This document shows positions 30,982 to 39,673 of a stretch of DNA of 64,000 nucleotides, piece after piece (the stretch's first letter is position 1; every line of letters starts with the position of its first letter). The translations under genes and the position numbers were made by a program. Below the pieces are notes generated by a model. That model saw only the letters and a list, made by a program, of their open reading frames with translations, had not been told where the DNA came from and did no database searches. The stretch spans positions 23,410 through 87,409 of the forward strand of contig NZ_VWMY01000047.1 in assembly GCF_008905045.1 (NCBI RefSeq). The letters are read 5' to 3'. This stretch comes from Streptomyces albicerus (lineage in GTDB: Bacteria; Actinomycetota; Actinomycetes; Streptomycetales; Streptomycetaceae).

Positions 30982-33375
30982 TCACTCCCAGTGGGGCAAC
31001 GTCAGTTCGGAGGTGTCGCCCGGCTCGATGGTGACCGTGCGGTCGGGCAGTTCCACGTGGATGGGGGAGCGGTCGGAGGCCGGAACGTCGATGTGCAGCA
31101 GGCCCGGCCGCATGCGCAGCCGTACGCCCCAGTGGCCGCGGTAGCGGATCGAGAAGCCGTACTCCGACAGCTCCGGGAGCGGCACCGGGTCCAGCCACAG
31201 TGCGCCTTCCCGGGTCTCCAGGCCGGTCAGCCCGCGCTGCACGAGATCGAGCGTCCCGGCCATGGCACCGAGATGGATGCCCTCACCCGTGGTGCCGCCC
31301 TGCAGATCGGCGATGTCCCCCAGCAGGGCTTCCTGGACGAACTCCCACGCCTCGGTGCGCCGTGCCCGGGCCAGCACCCAGCCGTGCACCAGGCCGCTGA
31401 GTGTGGAGCCGTGGCTGGTGCGGCGCAGGTAGTAGTCCACCGTGCGCCGCCAGGTCTCGTCGTCCAGGTCATGACCCAACCGGCCGAACAGGGCCCTGAG
31501 TTCGGCGGGCGAGAAGAGGTAGCCGAGCATGAGGACGTCGGCCTGCTTGGACGCCTGGTAGCGGTTGACGCTGTCGCCCTCCGCCTCCAGGATCCGGTCC
31601 AGCCGGCGGATGCCGTCGTACCGCTTCCGGTATCTGTCCCAGTCGAGTTCGGCCAGTTCGCCGTACCCCTCGAACTGGCTGATGACGCCCCCGTGGAAGG
31701 GCACATGGAGTGAGCGGGACACGTCCTCCCACAACTCCGGTTCCCCGCCGTCGAACCCGGTGCGCTCGGCCAGCTCCCGCCGACGCGGCTCGGGCAGGGA
31801 CTCCAGCAACTCCAGCGCGCGGGCGAGCACCCAGGCAGCGGTGACGTTCGTGTAGGCGTTGTCGTCGAGCCCCGGCAGCTCGGCGTCGGGATACCGCTCG
31901 TGGTACTCGTCCGGGCCGACCACACCACGGATTCGGTAGCGGCCCAGGCCGTCGTCGTACGTGGCCGAGTCCGCCCAGAAGCGGGCGATCTGCAGCAGCA
32001 TCTCGGCGCCCTTGGTGTGCAGGAACTCCGCGTCACCGCTCGCCTCGCAGTACCGCCAGACGTTGTACGCGATGGCCGAGCCGACATGGTGCTGGAGCCG
32101 GGAGTGATCGGGCAGCCAGCGGCCGGAGCGTGGGTTGAGGTGCAGCTGCTGGGTCTCCTCGCGGCCGTCGCTGCCGCTCTGCCACGGATACATGGCGCCG
32201 GTGCGGCCGGCCTTCCGGGCTGCCGCGCACGCCTGCTCGAGGCGCCGGTGGCGGTAGGTGAGCAGAGCCCGGGCGACCTCGGGGAAGTGGAGGTTCAGAT
32301 ACGGCAGCACGAACAGTTCGTCCCAGAAGACATGGCCGCGGTAGGCCTCGCCGTGCAGGCCGCGGGCCGGGACACCGACGTCGAGGTCCGCCGTGTGCGG
32401 GGACAGCGTCTGGAGCACGTGGAAGAGGTGCAGGCGCAGGACGTCGCCCGGTTCACCGGGCACGTCGAGATCGGCCCTGCGCCACAGCAGGTCCCATGCG
32501 GTGAGGTGCGATTCCAGCAGCTCGTCGAAACCGGGCGCGGTGCTCACACGGTCGACCGCGGCCTGGAGGGGGTCGCTGATCGCCGGATCGTAGGAGGTGT
32601 GCAGGGCGATGACCTTGTCGACGGTGACGGTGTGTCCGGGCGCCAGAGCCAGCCGCAGCAGCTGGGCGGCGCGCGGCCCTTCGTGGCTGGTCTCGGCCGC
32701 CGCCGTGTCGGGAGCGGTGGTGCGTGCCGCCATGCCGACGCGGATGTCGGACGTGCGGGTACGGCAGCGCAGCCAGACGGTGTCCGGAGCGGCCGTGCCG
32801 GTGTGGAGGTGGGTCAGGTGGCGGCCGTCGAGATCGCGGTACCGGGCGACGCCGGAGTTGGTGACGGCCCCGTCCAGGGCCGCCTCGACATCGAGGCCGC
32901 CGGTCCAGTTCTCGGCGGTGAACTCCGTGCGCAGTGCGGCGAGATGGGGATCCGCCATGTGCACGAGGCGCTGCTGCCGCACGGTGAGCCGACGGCCCGC
33001 GCCGTCCTCGTACCGTGTGCTGCGCTCCAGGACGCCCGAGCTGAGCCGCAGGGTCAGGTGGTGGTCGAGGAGATGTAAGGTGTCGGGGGTCAGCCATGGA
33101 CCGGTGCCGTTCTCGTCGGGGATACGGCAGCGCAGGGGGAGCCAGTTGGGCAGGTTGACCATGTCCTCGTTCTCGACCCGGTGTCCCGCGATGTCCGAGG
33201 TGAGCCGGTTGTAGCAGCCCGCGGCGTACGTGCCCGGGTAGTGCACGTCGTCGGCGGCGCACTCCGGGAGCGCGCCGCGGGTGGCGAAGTAGCCGTTGCC
33301 GAGGGCGCACAAAGACTCCCTGAGCTGTTCCTGCGCCGGGTCGTAATCCTCGTACTCCCATGTCCAGTCCGTCAC
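30982..33375 (-). CDS. GH65-family disaccharide phosphorylase/hydrolase
   Basis: A 797-residue protein with the full GH65 layout: an N-terminal beta-sandwich (ESLCALGNGYFATRGALPE), an (alpha/alpha)6 barrel with ARGLHGEAYRGHVFWDELFVLPYL and the general acid in GVVGPDEYHERYPD (Glu490), the phosphate-region RTSHGSTLS loop, and a small C-terminal domain. The family cleaves maltose, trehalose, kojibiose or nigerose with phosphate to give beta-glucose 1-phosphate. GTG 33375 overlaps the stop of the beta-phosphoglucomutase gene (GTGA), which supplies the next step, so it is probably a phosphorylase. Which disaccharide it uses cannot be told. Confidence 0.93.
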   Translation of the reverse strand: MTDWTWEYEDYDPAQEQLRESLCALGNGYFATRGALPECAADDVHYPGTYAAGCYNRLTSDIAGHRVENEDMVNLPNWLPLRCRIPDENGTGPWLTPDTLHLLDHHLTLRLSSGVLERSTRYEDGAGRRLTVRQQRLVHMADPHLAALRTEFTAENWTGGLDVEAALDGAVTNSGVARYRDLDGRHLTHLHTGTAAPDTVWLRCRTRTSDIRVGMAARTTAPDTAAAETSHEGPRAAQLLRLALAPGHTVTVDKVIALHTSYDPAISDPLQAAVDRVSTAPGFDELLESHLTAWDLLWRRADLDVPGEPGDVLRLHLFHVLQTLSPHTADLDVGVPARGLHGEAYRGHVFWDELFVLPYLNLHFPEVARALLTYRHRRLEQACAAARKAGRTGAMYPWQSGSDGREETQQLHLNPRSGRWLPDHSRLQHHVGSAIAYNVWRYCEASGDAEFLHTKGAEMLLQIARFWADSATYDDGLGRYRIRGVVGPDEYHERYPDAELPGLDDNAYTNVTAAWVLARALELLESLPEPRRRELAERTGFDGGEPELWEDVSRSLHVPFHGGVISQFEGYGELAELDWDRYRKRYDGIRRLDRILEAEGDSVNRYQASKQADVLMLGYLFSPAELRALFGRLGHDLDDETWRRTVDYYLRRTSHGSTLSGLVHGWVLARARRTEAWEFVQEALLGDIADLQGGTTGEGIHLGAMAGTLDLVQRGLTGLETREGALWLDPVPLPELSEYGFSIRYRGHWGVRLRMRPGLLHIDVPASDRSPIHVELPDRTVTIEPGDTSELTLPHWE

Positions 33376-34115
33376 GAAAGGGCTCCTTCCACGAGCAGGT
33401 CACCGAGATCGCGTACCACCACATCGGCGCCGTGATGCCGTAGTCGTTCTCCCGCGCCGGGGTGCGCGGCGCGGTCCACGCCGATGACCAGTCCGAAGCC
33501 GCCTCGCCTGCCTGCCTCGACGCCGGCCAGGGCGTCCTCGACGACCGCGGTGTGTTCGGGCGGACTGCCGAGACGGCGGGCCGCCTCCAGGAACAGCGCG
33601 GGATCGGGTTTGCCCGGCAGGCGCAGCCGAGCGACCTCGCCTCCGTCGACGACTGTGTCGAACAGATCGCTGACGCCTGCCCGTTCGAGGAGCTCAGGGG
33701 CGTGCCGGGAGGCGGAGGCGGCGGCGCGCGGGACGCCCTCGCGGATCAGGGCGTGCAGGAGCCGGACCGTTCCCGGGTAGGCGGGGATCCCGCCCTGCCG
33801 CAGCCGTTCGACGAAGATCGCTTCCTTCCGTGCGGCCACCGACTCCACGGTGGTTCCGGTCGGCCGCAGTCCCCGGGAGGCGAGGAAGGAGGCCGCGCCG
33901 TCGAGGCGGGACATACCGTCCACGTACCGCAGGTAGTCCTTGTCGGCGTCGAAGGGCCTCCGCTGGTCGGGGTCTTCCGGCGGGTGTTCGCGCAGGAAGG
34001 AGTCGAAGGCCGACTTCCAGGCCGCGGCGTGCACCCGAGCCGAGTCGGTGATCACTCCATCGGTGTCGAGCACCACGGCCCGCAGGCCTTTGAGCGGTGC
34101 GGCGAGTTCGGTCAC
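33372..34115 (-). CDS. pgmB: Beta-phosphoglucomutase-type HAD hydrolase
   Basis: A 247-residue HAD-superfamily protein. AVVLDTDGVITDSARVHAAAWKSAF contains the nucleophile Asp and the Asp+2 acid/base; AAASASRH is motif II, PGKPDPALFLEAARRLG motif III and VVEDALAGVEAGRRGGF motif IV. Together these are typical of beta-phosphoglucomutases. It would convert beta-glucose 1-phosphate from the coupled GH65 phosphorylase to glucose 6-phosphate without spending ATP. It is the first gene of this two-gene unit and lies 25 bases downstream of a small USP gene. Confidence 0.9.
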   Translation of the reverse strand: MTELAAPLKGLRAVVLDTDGVITDSARVHAAAWKSAFDSFLREHPPEDPDQRRPFDADKDYLRYVDGMSRLDGAASFLASRGLRPTGTTVESVAARKEAIFVERLRQGGIPAYPGTVRLLHALIREGVPRAAASASRHAPELLERAGVSDLFDTVVDGGEVARLRLPGKPDPALFLEAARRLGSPPEHTAVVEDALAGVEAGRRGGFGLVIGVDRAAHPGAGERLRHHGADVVVRDLGDLLVEGALS

Positions 34116-34140
34116 GAAGTCCCCTTCCCGAGAGGGTGGT

Positions 34141-34449
34141 TCACCTGTGCCACGGCAGGATGACCAATGGGCGGTCGGCGCGGTGCGGTGCGGCCTGTCC
34201 CACCCTGCCGAGTTGGCGCCCGAAATGCCCGTAACGCAGACGGGCGTCCACGATCAGAAGGTCGGCGGCGGCAGACCGGTCCAGGACGATCTCGCGGACC
34301 GGGCCTTCGACGACCGAGCCGTGGCCCCGCAGCGACGCGTGCACCAGCCGCAGCGGCAGGCCGCACCGGGCGGCCTCGTCCGCCGCCCAGCCGACGGCCC
34401 GGTGGCCGGGCTCCGAACCGTCGACACCAACGACCAAGAGATGTTCCAT
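34141..34449 (-). CDS. Short universal stress protein, internally shortened
   Basis: A 102-residue protein. It starts MEHLLVVGVDGSEPGHRAVGWAADEAARCGLPLRLVHAS, a normal USP beginning, and ends in a USP-like LGRVGQAAPHRADRPLVILPW. About 40 residues normally found between strand 2 and strand 3 are missing, and the ATP loop (GxxG...GS) is replaced by DARLRYGHFGRQLG. The frame is intact, so it may be expressed, but nucleotide binding is doubtful. It precedes the pgmB-GH65 pair on the same strand and is divergent from phosphoketolase. Confidence 0.72.
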   Translation of the reverse strand: MEHLLVVGVDGSEPGHRAVGWAADEAARCGLPLRLVHASLRGHGSVVEGPVREIVLDRSAAADLLIVDARLRYGHFGRQLGRVGQAAPHRADRPLVILPWHR

Positions 34450-34882
34450 GATCCGCACCGCCTCTCGCGCACGCTTCTGCGGATGTGCCAGGAATGCCGC
34501 TCATCTCCCAGCGTGACACCGCGGGCCCGCTCTGCTCGTCCGATCGATGTGCGCGTGGATCAGGAGGTCTTCCGGGCCCCCTGCCGTCCGACCTGGGGCC
34601 ACTCCCGTGCCCACTGGTTGTAGCGCCGCCGGTCGAGCCGCCCCCGTGCGACGGCCCCGATCGCGTCGTAGGTCACGCCACGTACCGCGGGCGCGGCCGT
34701 GGTAGCCGGGCAGCCCCCGGCACCATCGCGGCTGCGTCCGTTCAGTGATGGGCGGCCGCCTTCGACGGACGACAGGCGCCCTTGGTGTGGGCCGACCGGC
34801 CCTATCGGGGGCGTGACGGGCGGACGCAGGGTGGGAGGGAGTACGGACCGGCACGTGACCTCGACCCGGAAGGGAATCCATC
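34450..34882. other. Divergent intergenic region between USP and phosphoketolase genes
   Basis: These 433 bases contain no gene I can support; frames across it are repeat-poor and lack start signals. The useful content is a dyad GGGCCGACCGGCCC at 34789-34802 and the ribosome binding site GGAAGGGAA just before ATG 34883. Promoters for both neighbours must lie here. Confidence 0.6.
34789..34802. promoter_or_regulatory. Candidate operator dyad upstream of phosphoketolase
   Basis: GGGCCGACCGGCCC has 6-bp perfect arms around AC, 80 bases before the phosphoketolase start and in the shared gap with a USP gene. GC-rich 14-20 bp palindromes of this sort are candidates for DevR/OsdR-type dormancy regulators that control USP genes in actinobacteria, but the match to any published consensus was not checked. 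Confidence 0.4.
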
Positions 34883-37267
34883 ATGCGTGACGTCCCACAG
34901 CAGGCGCCCGCCCACATCACGGACGATGAACTGCAGGCCCTGGACGCCCACTGGCGTGCCGCGAACTACCTGGCCGTCGGTCAGATCTACCTCATGTCCA
35001 ACCCCCTGCTGACCGAACCGCTGCGTCCGGAGCACGTCAAGCCGCGGCTACTCGGCCACTGGGGCACGTCACCCGGTCTGAACCTGGTGCACACCCACCT
35101 CAACCGCGTCATCGAGGCCCGCGGCCAGGACGCCCTGTGCATCTGGGGACCCGGCCACGGTGGGCCCGCCGTGCTGGCCAACTCCTGGCTGGAGGGCACC
35201 TATTCGGAGACGTATCCGGACATCGGCCGGGACGGCGAGGGCATGGCCAGGCTCTTCCGGCAGTTCTCCTTCCCCGGCGGCGTACCCAGTCACGTCGCGC
35301 CCGAGACGCCCGGCTCCATCCACGAGGGCGGCGAACTGGGCTACTCCCTCTCGCACGCCTACGGCGCCGCGCTGGACAACCCGGACCTGCTGGTCGCCTG
35401 TGTGATCGGCGACGGAGAGGCGGAGACGGGGCCGCTGGCCGCCTCCTGGCACTCCAACAAGTTCCTCGACCCGGTCCACGACGGGGCCGTACTGCCGATC
35501 CTGCACCTCAACGGCTACAAGATCGCCAACCCGACGGTGCTGGCCCGGCTGCCCGAGTCCGAACTCGACGACCTGCTGCGGGGATACGGCCATACCCCGA
35601 TCCACGTCGCCGGTGACGACCCGATGACCGTGCACCGTGCCATGGCGGCCGCCATGGACGACGCCCTGGAGCGCATCGCGCTCATCCAGCGCACCGCACG
35701 CGAGGAGGGCGTCACACAGCGGGCCCACTGGCCCGTGATCGTGCTGCGCACCCCGAAGGGCTGGACCGGGCCCGCCGAGGTCGACGGTCTTCCCGTGGAG
35801 GGCACCTGGCGCGCCCACCAGGTCCCCCTCTCCGCCGTCCGAGACAACCCCGAGCACCTGCGACAGCTGGAGACCTGGCTGCGCTCGTACCAGCCCGGGG
35901 AACTCTTCGACGAGCGCGGCCGGCCCCGCGAGCAGGTGCTCGCGTGCGTTCCCGAGGGCGTCCGGCGTCTGGGTGCCACCCCGCACGCCAACGGCGGGCT
36001 GCTGCTGCGCGAACTGCCCCTGCCGGAGCTGGACCGGTACGCCGTTCCGGTCGACAAGCCCGGCGTGACGCTGCACGAGCCCACCCGGGTCCTCGGCGAT
36101 CTGCTGGAACACGTCATGCACGACAGCAGCGGCCGCCGCGACTTCAGGATCGTCGGCCCCGACGAGACCGCCTCCAACCGGCTCCAGGCCGTCTTCGACG
36201 CGAGCGGCAAGGCCTGGCAGGCGCAGACCCTCACCGTCGACGAGCACCTGGACCGGCACGGCCGGGTGATGGAGATCCTCTCCGAACACACCTGCCAGGG
36301 CTGGCTCGAGGGCTACCTCCTCACCGGCCGGCACGGGCTGTTCTCCTGCTACGAGGCCTTCGTCCACATCGTCGACTCCATGGTCAACCAGCACATCAAA
36401 TGGCTGCGCGTCACCCGCCGGCTGCCCTGGCGTGCCCCCATCGCCTCCCTCAACTACCTGCTGACCTCGCACGTCTGGCGTCAGGACCACAACGGCTTCT
36501 CGCACCAGGACCCGGGGTTCGTGGATCACGTCCTCAACAAGAGTCCGGAGGTCGTACGGGTCTATCTGCCGCCGGACGCCAACACCCTGCTGTCGGTCGC
36601 CGACCACGTCCTGCGCAGCCGCGATTACGTCAACGTAGTGGTCGCCGGCAAGCAGCCGTGCTTCGACTGGCTCACCATGGACCAGGCACGGGCCCACTGC
36701 GCCCGCGGCGCCGGGATCTGGGAATGGGCCGGTACGGAGAACGGCGAACGGGATCCGGACGTGGTGCTGGCCGCCGCCGGTGACGTGCCCACCCAGGAGG
36801 TGCTGGCCGCCGCGCAGCTGCTGCGCACCCATCTGCCGGAGCTGGCCGTCCGGGTCGTCAACGTCGTCGACCTGGCCCGGCTGCTGCCCGCCGAGGAACA
36901 TCCGCACGGCATGCCCGGCTTCGAGTACGACGCGCTGTTCACCCGCGACAAGCCGGTGATCTTCGCTTACCACGGCTATCCGTGGCTGATCCACCGCCTC
37001 GCGTACCGGCGTACCGGCCACGCCAACCTGCACGTGCGCGGCTACAAGGAGATCGGCACCACGACCACGCCGTTCGACATGGTGGTCCGCAACGATCTCG
37101 ACCGCTACCGCCTCGTCATGGACGTCATCGACCGCGTCCCCGGCCTGGCCGTACGCGCCGCCGGCGTACGGCAGTCGATGGAGGACACCCGGCTGCGCCA
37201 CCACGACTGGATCCGCGCGCACGGCACCGATCTGCCCGAGGTCGCGGACTGGACCTGGGACAGCTGA
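34883..37267 (+). CDS. xfp: Xylulose-5-phosphate/fructose-6-phosphate phosphoketolase
   Basis: A 794-residue ThDP enzyme of normal length. The N-terminal domain has WGPGHGGPAVLANSWLEG, the XFP signature SFPGGVPSHVAPETPGSIHEGGELGYSLSHAYGA and the ThDP motif GDGEAETGPLA. The middle domain has SCYEAFVHIVDSMVNQHIKW and the C-terminal domain HGTDLPEVADWTW. It splits xylulose 5-phosphate or fructose 6-phosphate with phosphate into acetyl phosphate and a sugar phosphate, saving carbon and bypassing upper glycolysis. GGAAGGGAA precedes ATG 34883. A fossil paralogue lies at 15408-15724. USP genes on both sides suggest stress or low-oxygen control. Confidence 0.96.
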   Translation: MRDVPQQAPAHITDDELQALDAHWRAANYLAVGQIYLMSNPLLTEPLRPEHVKPRLLGHWGTSPGLNLVHTHLNRVIEARGQDALCIWGPGHGGPAVLANSWLEGTYSETYPDIGRDGEGMARLFRQFSFPGGVPSHVAPETPGSIHEGGELGYSLSHAYGAALDNPDLLVACVIGDGEAETGPLAASWHSNKFLDPVHDGAVLPILHLNGYKIANPTVLARLPESELDDLLRGYGHTPIHVAGDDPMTVHRAMAAAMDDALERIALIQRTAREEGVTQRAHWPVIVLRTPKGWTGPAEVDGLPVEGTWRAHQVPLSAVRDNPEHLRQLETWLRSYQPGELFDERGRPREQVLACVPEGVRRLGATPHANGGLLLRELPLPELDRYAVPVDKPGVTLHEPTRVLGDLLEHVMHDSSGRRDFRIVGPDETASNRLQAVFDASGKAWQAQTLTVDEHLDRHGRVMEILSEHTCQGWLEGYLLTGRHGLFSCYEAFVHIVDSMVNQHIKWLRVTRRLPWRAPIASLNYLLTSHVWRQDHNGFSHQDPGFVDHVLNKSPEVVRVYLPPDANTLLSVADHVLRSRDYVNVVVAGKQPCFDWLTMDQARAHCARGAGIWEWAGTENGERDPDVVLAAAGDVPTQEVLAAAQLLRTHLPELAVRVVNVVDLARLLPAEEHPHGMPGFEYDALFTRDKPVIFAYHGYPWLIHRLAYRRTGHANLHVRGYKEIGTTTTPFDMVVRNDLDRYRLVMDVIDRVPGLAVRAAGVRQSMEDTRLRHHDWIRAHGTDLPEVADWTWDS

Positions 37268-37297
37268 CCGGCCCCGCGAGGCAGGGACTTTCGCCGC

Positions 37298-37640
37298 ATG
37301 GTCCAGGCCTCGCAGCCCCTCCGAACTCCCTTGACGGAGCGGGACATCGAAGGTGCGACAAGCGCCACCGCGGTCTCGCGCACCGCCCCTTGGAGGGGAC
37401 GTGCATCGTGGCTGGGGGCGTTTCTCGACAAGACCTTCGGGTTCGGCTACGCCTCGCAGTCGGGCAAGAGGCGGATCGACGGCGGCTCGCCGACCCAGGG
37501 TTTCCTCGGCGGCGTCGCCGTGGGGCCGATGGAGTCCACGTTCCATGACTGGGCCGGGGCCGGCTGGGCCGACTGGCTATTCATGCTCGGCCTGCTGGGC
37601 ATCGGAATCATCTACACCGCCGTCCTGAGGGCCTTTGCGG
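37298..37640 (+). pseudogene. DoxX-like membrane protein fragment
   Basis: The frame reads LRTPLTERDIEGATSATAVSR, then FLDKTFGFGYASQSGKRRIDGGSPTQGFL and FHDWAGAGWADWLFMLGLLGIGI. This is the N-terminal half of an actinobacterial DoxX-family protein with its FLDK...GGSPT...WADWLFM core. The first membrane helix, expected just before FLDK, is replaced by WRGRASWLGA, and after LGIGIIYTA the sequence turns into non-membrane GC-rich DNA. At least one deletion and a 3' truncation are implied. DoxX proteins act in membrane redox or stress processes. Confidence 0.65.
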
Positions 37641-37741
37641 TCGCGGGCGCCGGCGCGACCTGGCCTGGGCAAGGTCTGCGCACTGCTGCCGTTCGTCAGC
37701 CGCAACCGCCGGCTGCTGTGACCGCTCGGCCCGGGCCCGGA

Positions 37742-37777
37742 CCGGGGCGCCACCGCGACTTCGCGGTGGCGCCCCGG
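37742..37777. terminator. Strong 17-bp terminator hairpin
   Basis: CCGGGGCGCCACCGCGA (37742-37758) pairs perfectly with TCGCGGTGGCGCCCCGG (37761-37777) over a 2-base centre. It lies downstream of the phosphoketolase/DoxX remnant and before the DUF429 gene, and probably ends the phosphoketolase transcript. Confidence 0.85.
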
Positions 37778-37820
37778 TTTCGTGGTGCCGCGACCGAGAG
37801 CGAGTCGGCATGCTGAAGGC

Positions 37821-38570
37821 ATGCGCACCCTTGGCGTCGATCTCTCCGCCAGCCCTCCCCGCACCGCCGCCGTCGTCATCGACTGGTCGGCGGGCCGGGC
37901 CATGGTCCACACCCCGCTACTGGGCTGCACCGACGAGCAGTTGCTGAAGCTGCTCTCCGGCCTGGGGGCGGAGGACCAGGCCGGAGTGGACTGCCCCTTC
38001 GGCTGGCCCGCCGCTTTCGTCGCGGCCATGTCCTCTCATGCCGCACCCCGGCCCACGTGGCCGGGCCGCGACGCCGAGGGCGCCGATGATCTGCAGGCCA
38101 TGCGCTATCGGCATACCGACCTGGTCGTCGCACCCCACGCGCCGCGACTTCCGCTGTCGGTCTCCTTCGACAAACTGGGGTCCGTCGCGGCTCGCTGGGC
38201 ACGCCTGCAGGCCCTCCTGGAGCACCTCGGCCACCCTGTCGACCGCACCGGAGCCGGCCCGGTGGCCGAGGTGTATCCGGCTGCCGCCCGCCACCAATGG
38301 GGCCTGGTGCTCGGCTCCGTGGACGAGATTCAGGCCGCTGCCCCCTGGCTGCACATCCCGGAGGAGGCACGGCGGCTGCTCGCCGCCAGCCGTGACGCCT
38401 ACGACGCCCTGATAGCCGCCCTCGTCGCCAGGGCGATCAAGGCGCGGCTCACCACGTGGCCGACGGCCGACGAGGCCGAACTCGCCCGCACCGAGGGCTG
38501 GATCCACTTCCCGGGCCGCGACACGTTGCAACACCTCGCGGTATCCACCGACCCGCCCTCGGGCGGCTGA
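37821..38570 (+). CDS. DUF429-family protein (predicted RNase H-like fold)
   Basis: A 249-residue protein. The N-terminal TLGVDLSASPPRTAAVVIDW and VDCPFGWPAAFV, then VAEVYPAAARHQWGL and SRDAYDALIAALVARAI with conserved Asp residues, fit DUF429, a predicted RNase H-like/nuclease family with carboxylate active-site residues. ATG 37821 begins directly at the first strand. Function is unknown. It sits between the phosphoketolase terminator and a USP fossil and is transcribed alone. Confidence 0.82.
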   Translation: MRTLGVDLSASPPRTAAVVIDWSAGRAMVHTPLLGCTDEQLLKLLSGLGAEDQAGVDCPFGWPAAFVAAMSSHAAPRPTWPGRDAEGADDLQAMRYRHTDLVVAPHAPRLPLSVSFDKLGSVAARWARLQALLEHLGHPVDRTGAGPVAEVYPAAARHQWGLVLGSVDEIQAAAPWLHIPEEARRLLAASRDAYDALIAALVARAIKARLTTWPTADEAELARTEGWIHFPGRDTLQHLAVSTDPPSGG

Positions 38571-38574
38571 ACGT

Positions 38575-38680
38575 CACCCGAGAGCTTCGCCGCGGCCGAC
38601 TGGGCCGCCCGCGAAGCGTTTGCTCCGCGAGGTAGGTGCCCCTGCGTCTCGTGCACGCCTGGGACCAGCAGTGTCGAACA
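38575..38680 (+). pseudogene. Universal stress protein N-terminal fragment
   Basis: Just after the DUF429 stop the sequence encodes PESFAAADWAAREAF, and after a short shifted patch PLRLVHAWDQQ. This matches the start of the intact USP at 38801-39673 (PESLAAADWAAREALRRALPLRLVQAWVWQ), including at DNA level, but the halves are in different frames and the upstream strand and downstream domain are lost. It is a small, frameshifted USP remnant in opposite orientation to its intact relative. Confidence 0.75.
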
Positions 38681-38730
38681 GCCCCCGACGCGGCGGGAGG
38701 TACTGGACGTCCTCGGCGGTCGGGCCGCTC

Positions 38731-38817
38731 GGCCCTCAAGCCGTGCGAAACCGGCCCTCAAGCCGTGCGAAACCGGACCTCAGCTGCGCGAAGCCGGCCC
38801 TCAGTCGTGCGGGACTA
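38731..38817 (-). repeat. 22-bp tandem repeat derived from the 3' end of the USP gene
   Basis: GGCCCTCAAGCCGTGCGAAA plus CC occurs exactly twice (38731-38752, 38753-38774), then in diverged form at 38775-38795 and at 38796 onward, where it becomes the last codons and stop of the USP gene (complement CACGACTGAGGGCC). Thus the gene end has been copied outward. The arrangement mirrors 16741-16794. Confidence 0.8.
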
Positions 38818-39673
38818 CCGCGACCGGGGCGGCCGCGTGGTGCAGCACGGCGTGGGTCACCGGGCCGATGCGCATTCCGAGCGCGGGCCGGTGCACCCTG
38901 CGGCCGACCACCACCAGTCCGGCGTGTGAGCCGGCCTCCAGCACGACTCCGGACGCGTGGGCGAGATCGACCGTGTGCGCGACCGCGACCTGCGGGTACG
39001 TGTCGCGCCATGGCCTCAGCGCGTCCGACAGCGCCTTCTCCGCCTGCCCTGTGATACCGCCCTCCCGACTGGCCTGCTGCCCGACCGCGGGACCGTATCC
39101 GAACAGCGGCGGCAGGTTCGGCGCGTGCACGGCGCGCAGTGAGACACCGCGGGCGGCGGCCGCGCCGAAGGCGAACTCCAGGAGCGGCCGGGGCAGTTCG
39201 CCGAGGTCCTGGAGCCCGACGACCACCTCGCCGCTGTCCTGCTCGGTGGCCGAGTGCGGGTTCGCCCGCACCATGACCACCGGGCTCGTGGCCCGGGCGA
39301 GGACCTGCTGGCCGACGGAGCCGAGCAGGAAGCCGGCGACGGCGCCATGTCCGCTGGACCCCAGCACCAGCATGTCGGCCTGCTCGGCCTGGCCCAACAG
39401 CACCTCGGTCGTCGTGTCGGAGATCAGCTCCGTACCGACGGCCAGCTCCGGATACCGCCCGCGCAGCTCCTGCTCGGCATCCCGCAGTACGCGCAGGGCC
39501 CATTCCTTCTGGGTGCTCAGGTCCTCGGCGACGGGCACATCGCGCGGCTGCCAGACCCAGGCCTGCACCAGACGCAGCGGCAGGGCGCGGCGCAGCGCCT
39601 CGCGCGCGGCCCAGTCGGCGGCGGCCAGGCTCTCGGGGGAACCGTCCAGACCGACGGTGATGGGGCGAATCAT
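38801..39673 (-). CDS. Two-domain universal stress protein
   Basis: A 290-residue tandem USP. Domain 1 starts RPITVGLDGSPESLAAADWAAREAL and has the canonical ATP-binding loop GSSGHGAVAGFLLGSVGQQV (G-2x-G-9x-GS). Domain 2 starts near VVVGLQDLGELPRPLLEFA and ends AAAPVAVVPHD, with a less canonical GRRVHRPALGMRIGPVTHAV. Expected role: ATP-binding stress or dormancy factor. ATG 39673 starts at the first strand. It is convergent with the DUF429 gene and USP fossil; a tandem repeat spans its stop. Confidence 0.92.
   Translation of the reverse strand: MIRPITVGLDGSPESLAAADWAAREALRRALPLRLVQAWVWQPRDVPVAEDLSTQKEWALRVLRDAEQELRGRYPELAVGTELISDTTTEVLLGQAEQADMLVLGSSGHGAVAGFLLGSVGQQVLARATSPVVMVRANPHSATEQDSGEVVVGLQDLGELPRPLLEFAFGAAAARGVSLRAVHAPNLPPLFGYGPAVGQQASREGGITGQAEKALSDALRPWRDTYPQVAVAHTVDLAHASGVVLEAGSHAGLVVVGRRVHRPALGMRIGPVTHAVLHHAAAPVAVVPHD

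Noticed and set aside
34501..34920. Minus-strand frame in the USP-phosphoketolase gap
   Set aside because: Arg/Pro-rich shadow composition, overlaps the phosphoketolase start, and no recognisable domain.
35069..37546. An 825-codon frame antisense to phosphoketolase
   Set aside because: It has the composition of an antisense shadow, no start signal, and the opposite strand encodes a complete, well-conserved enzyme.
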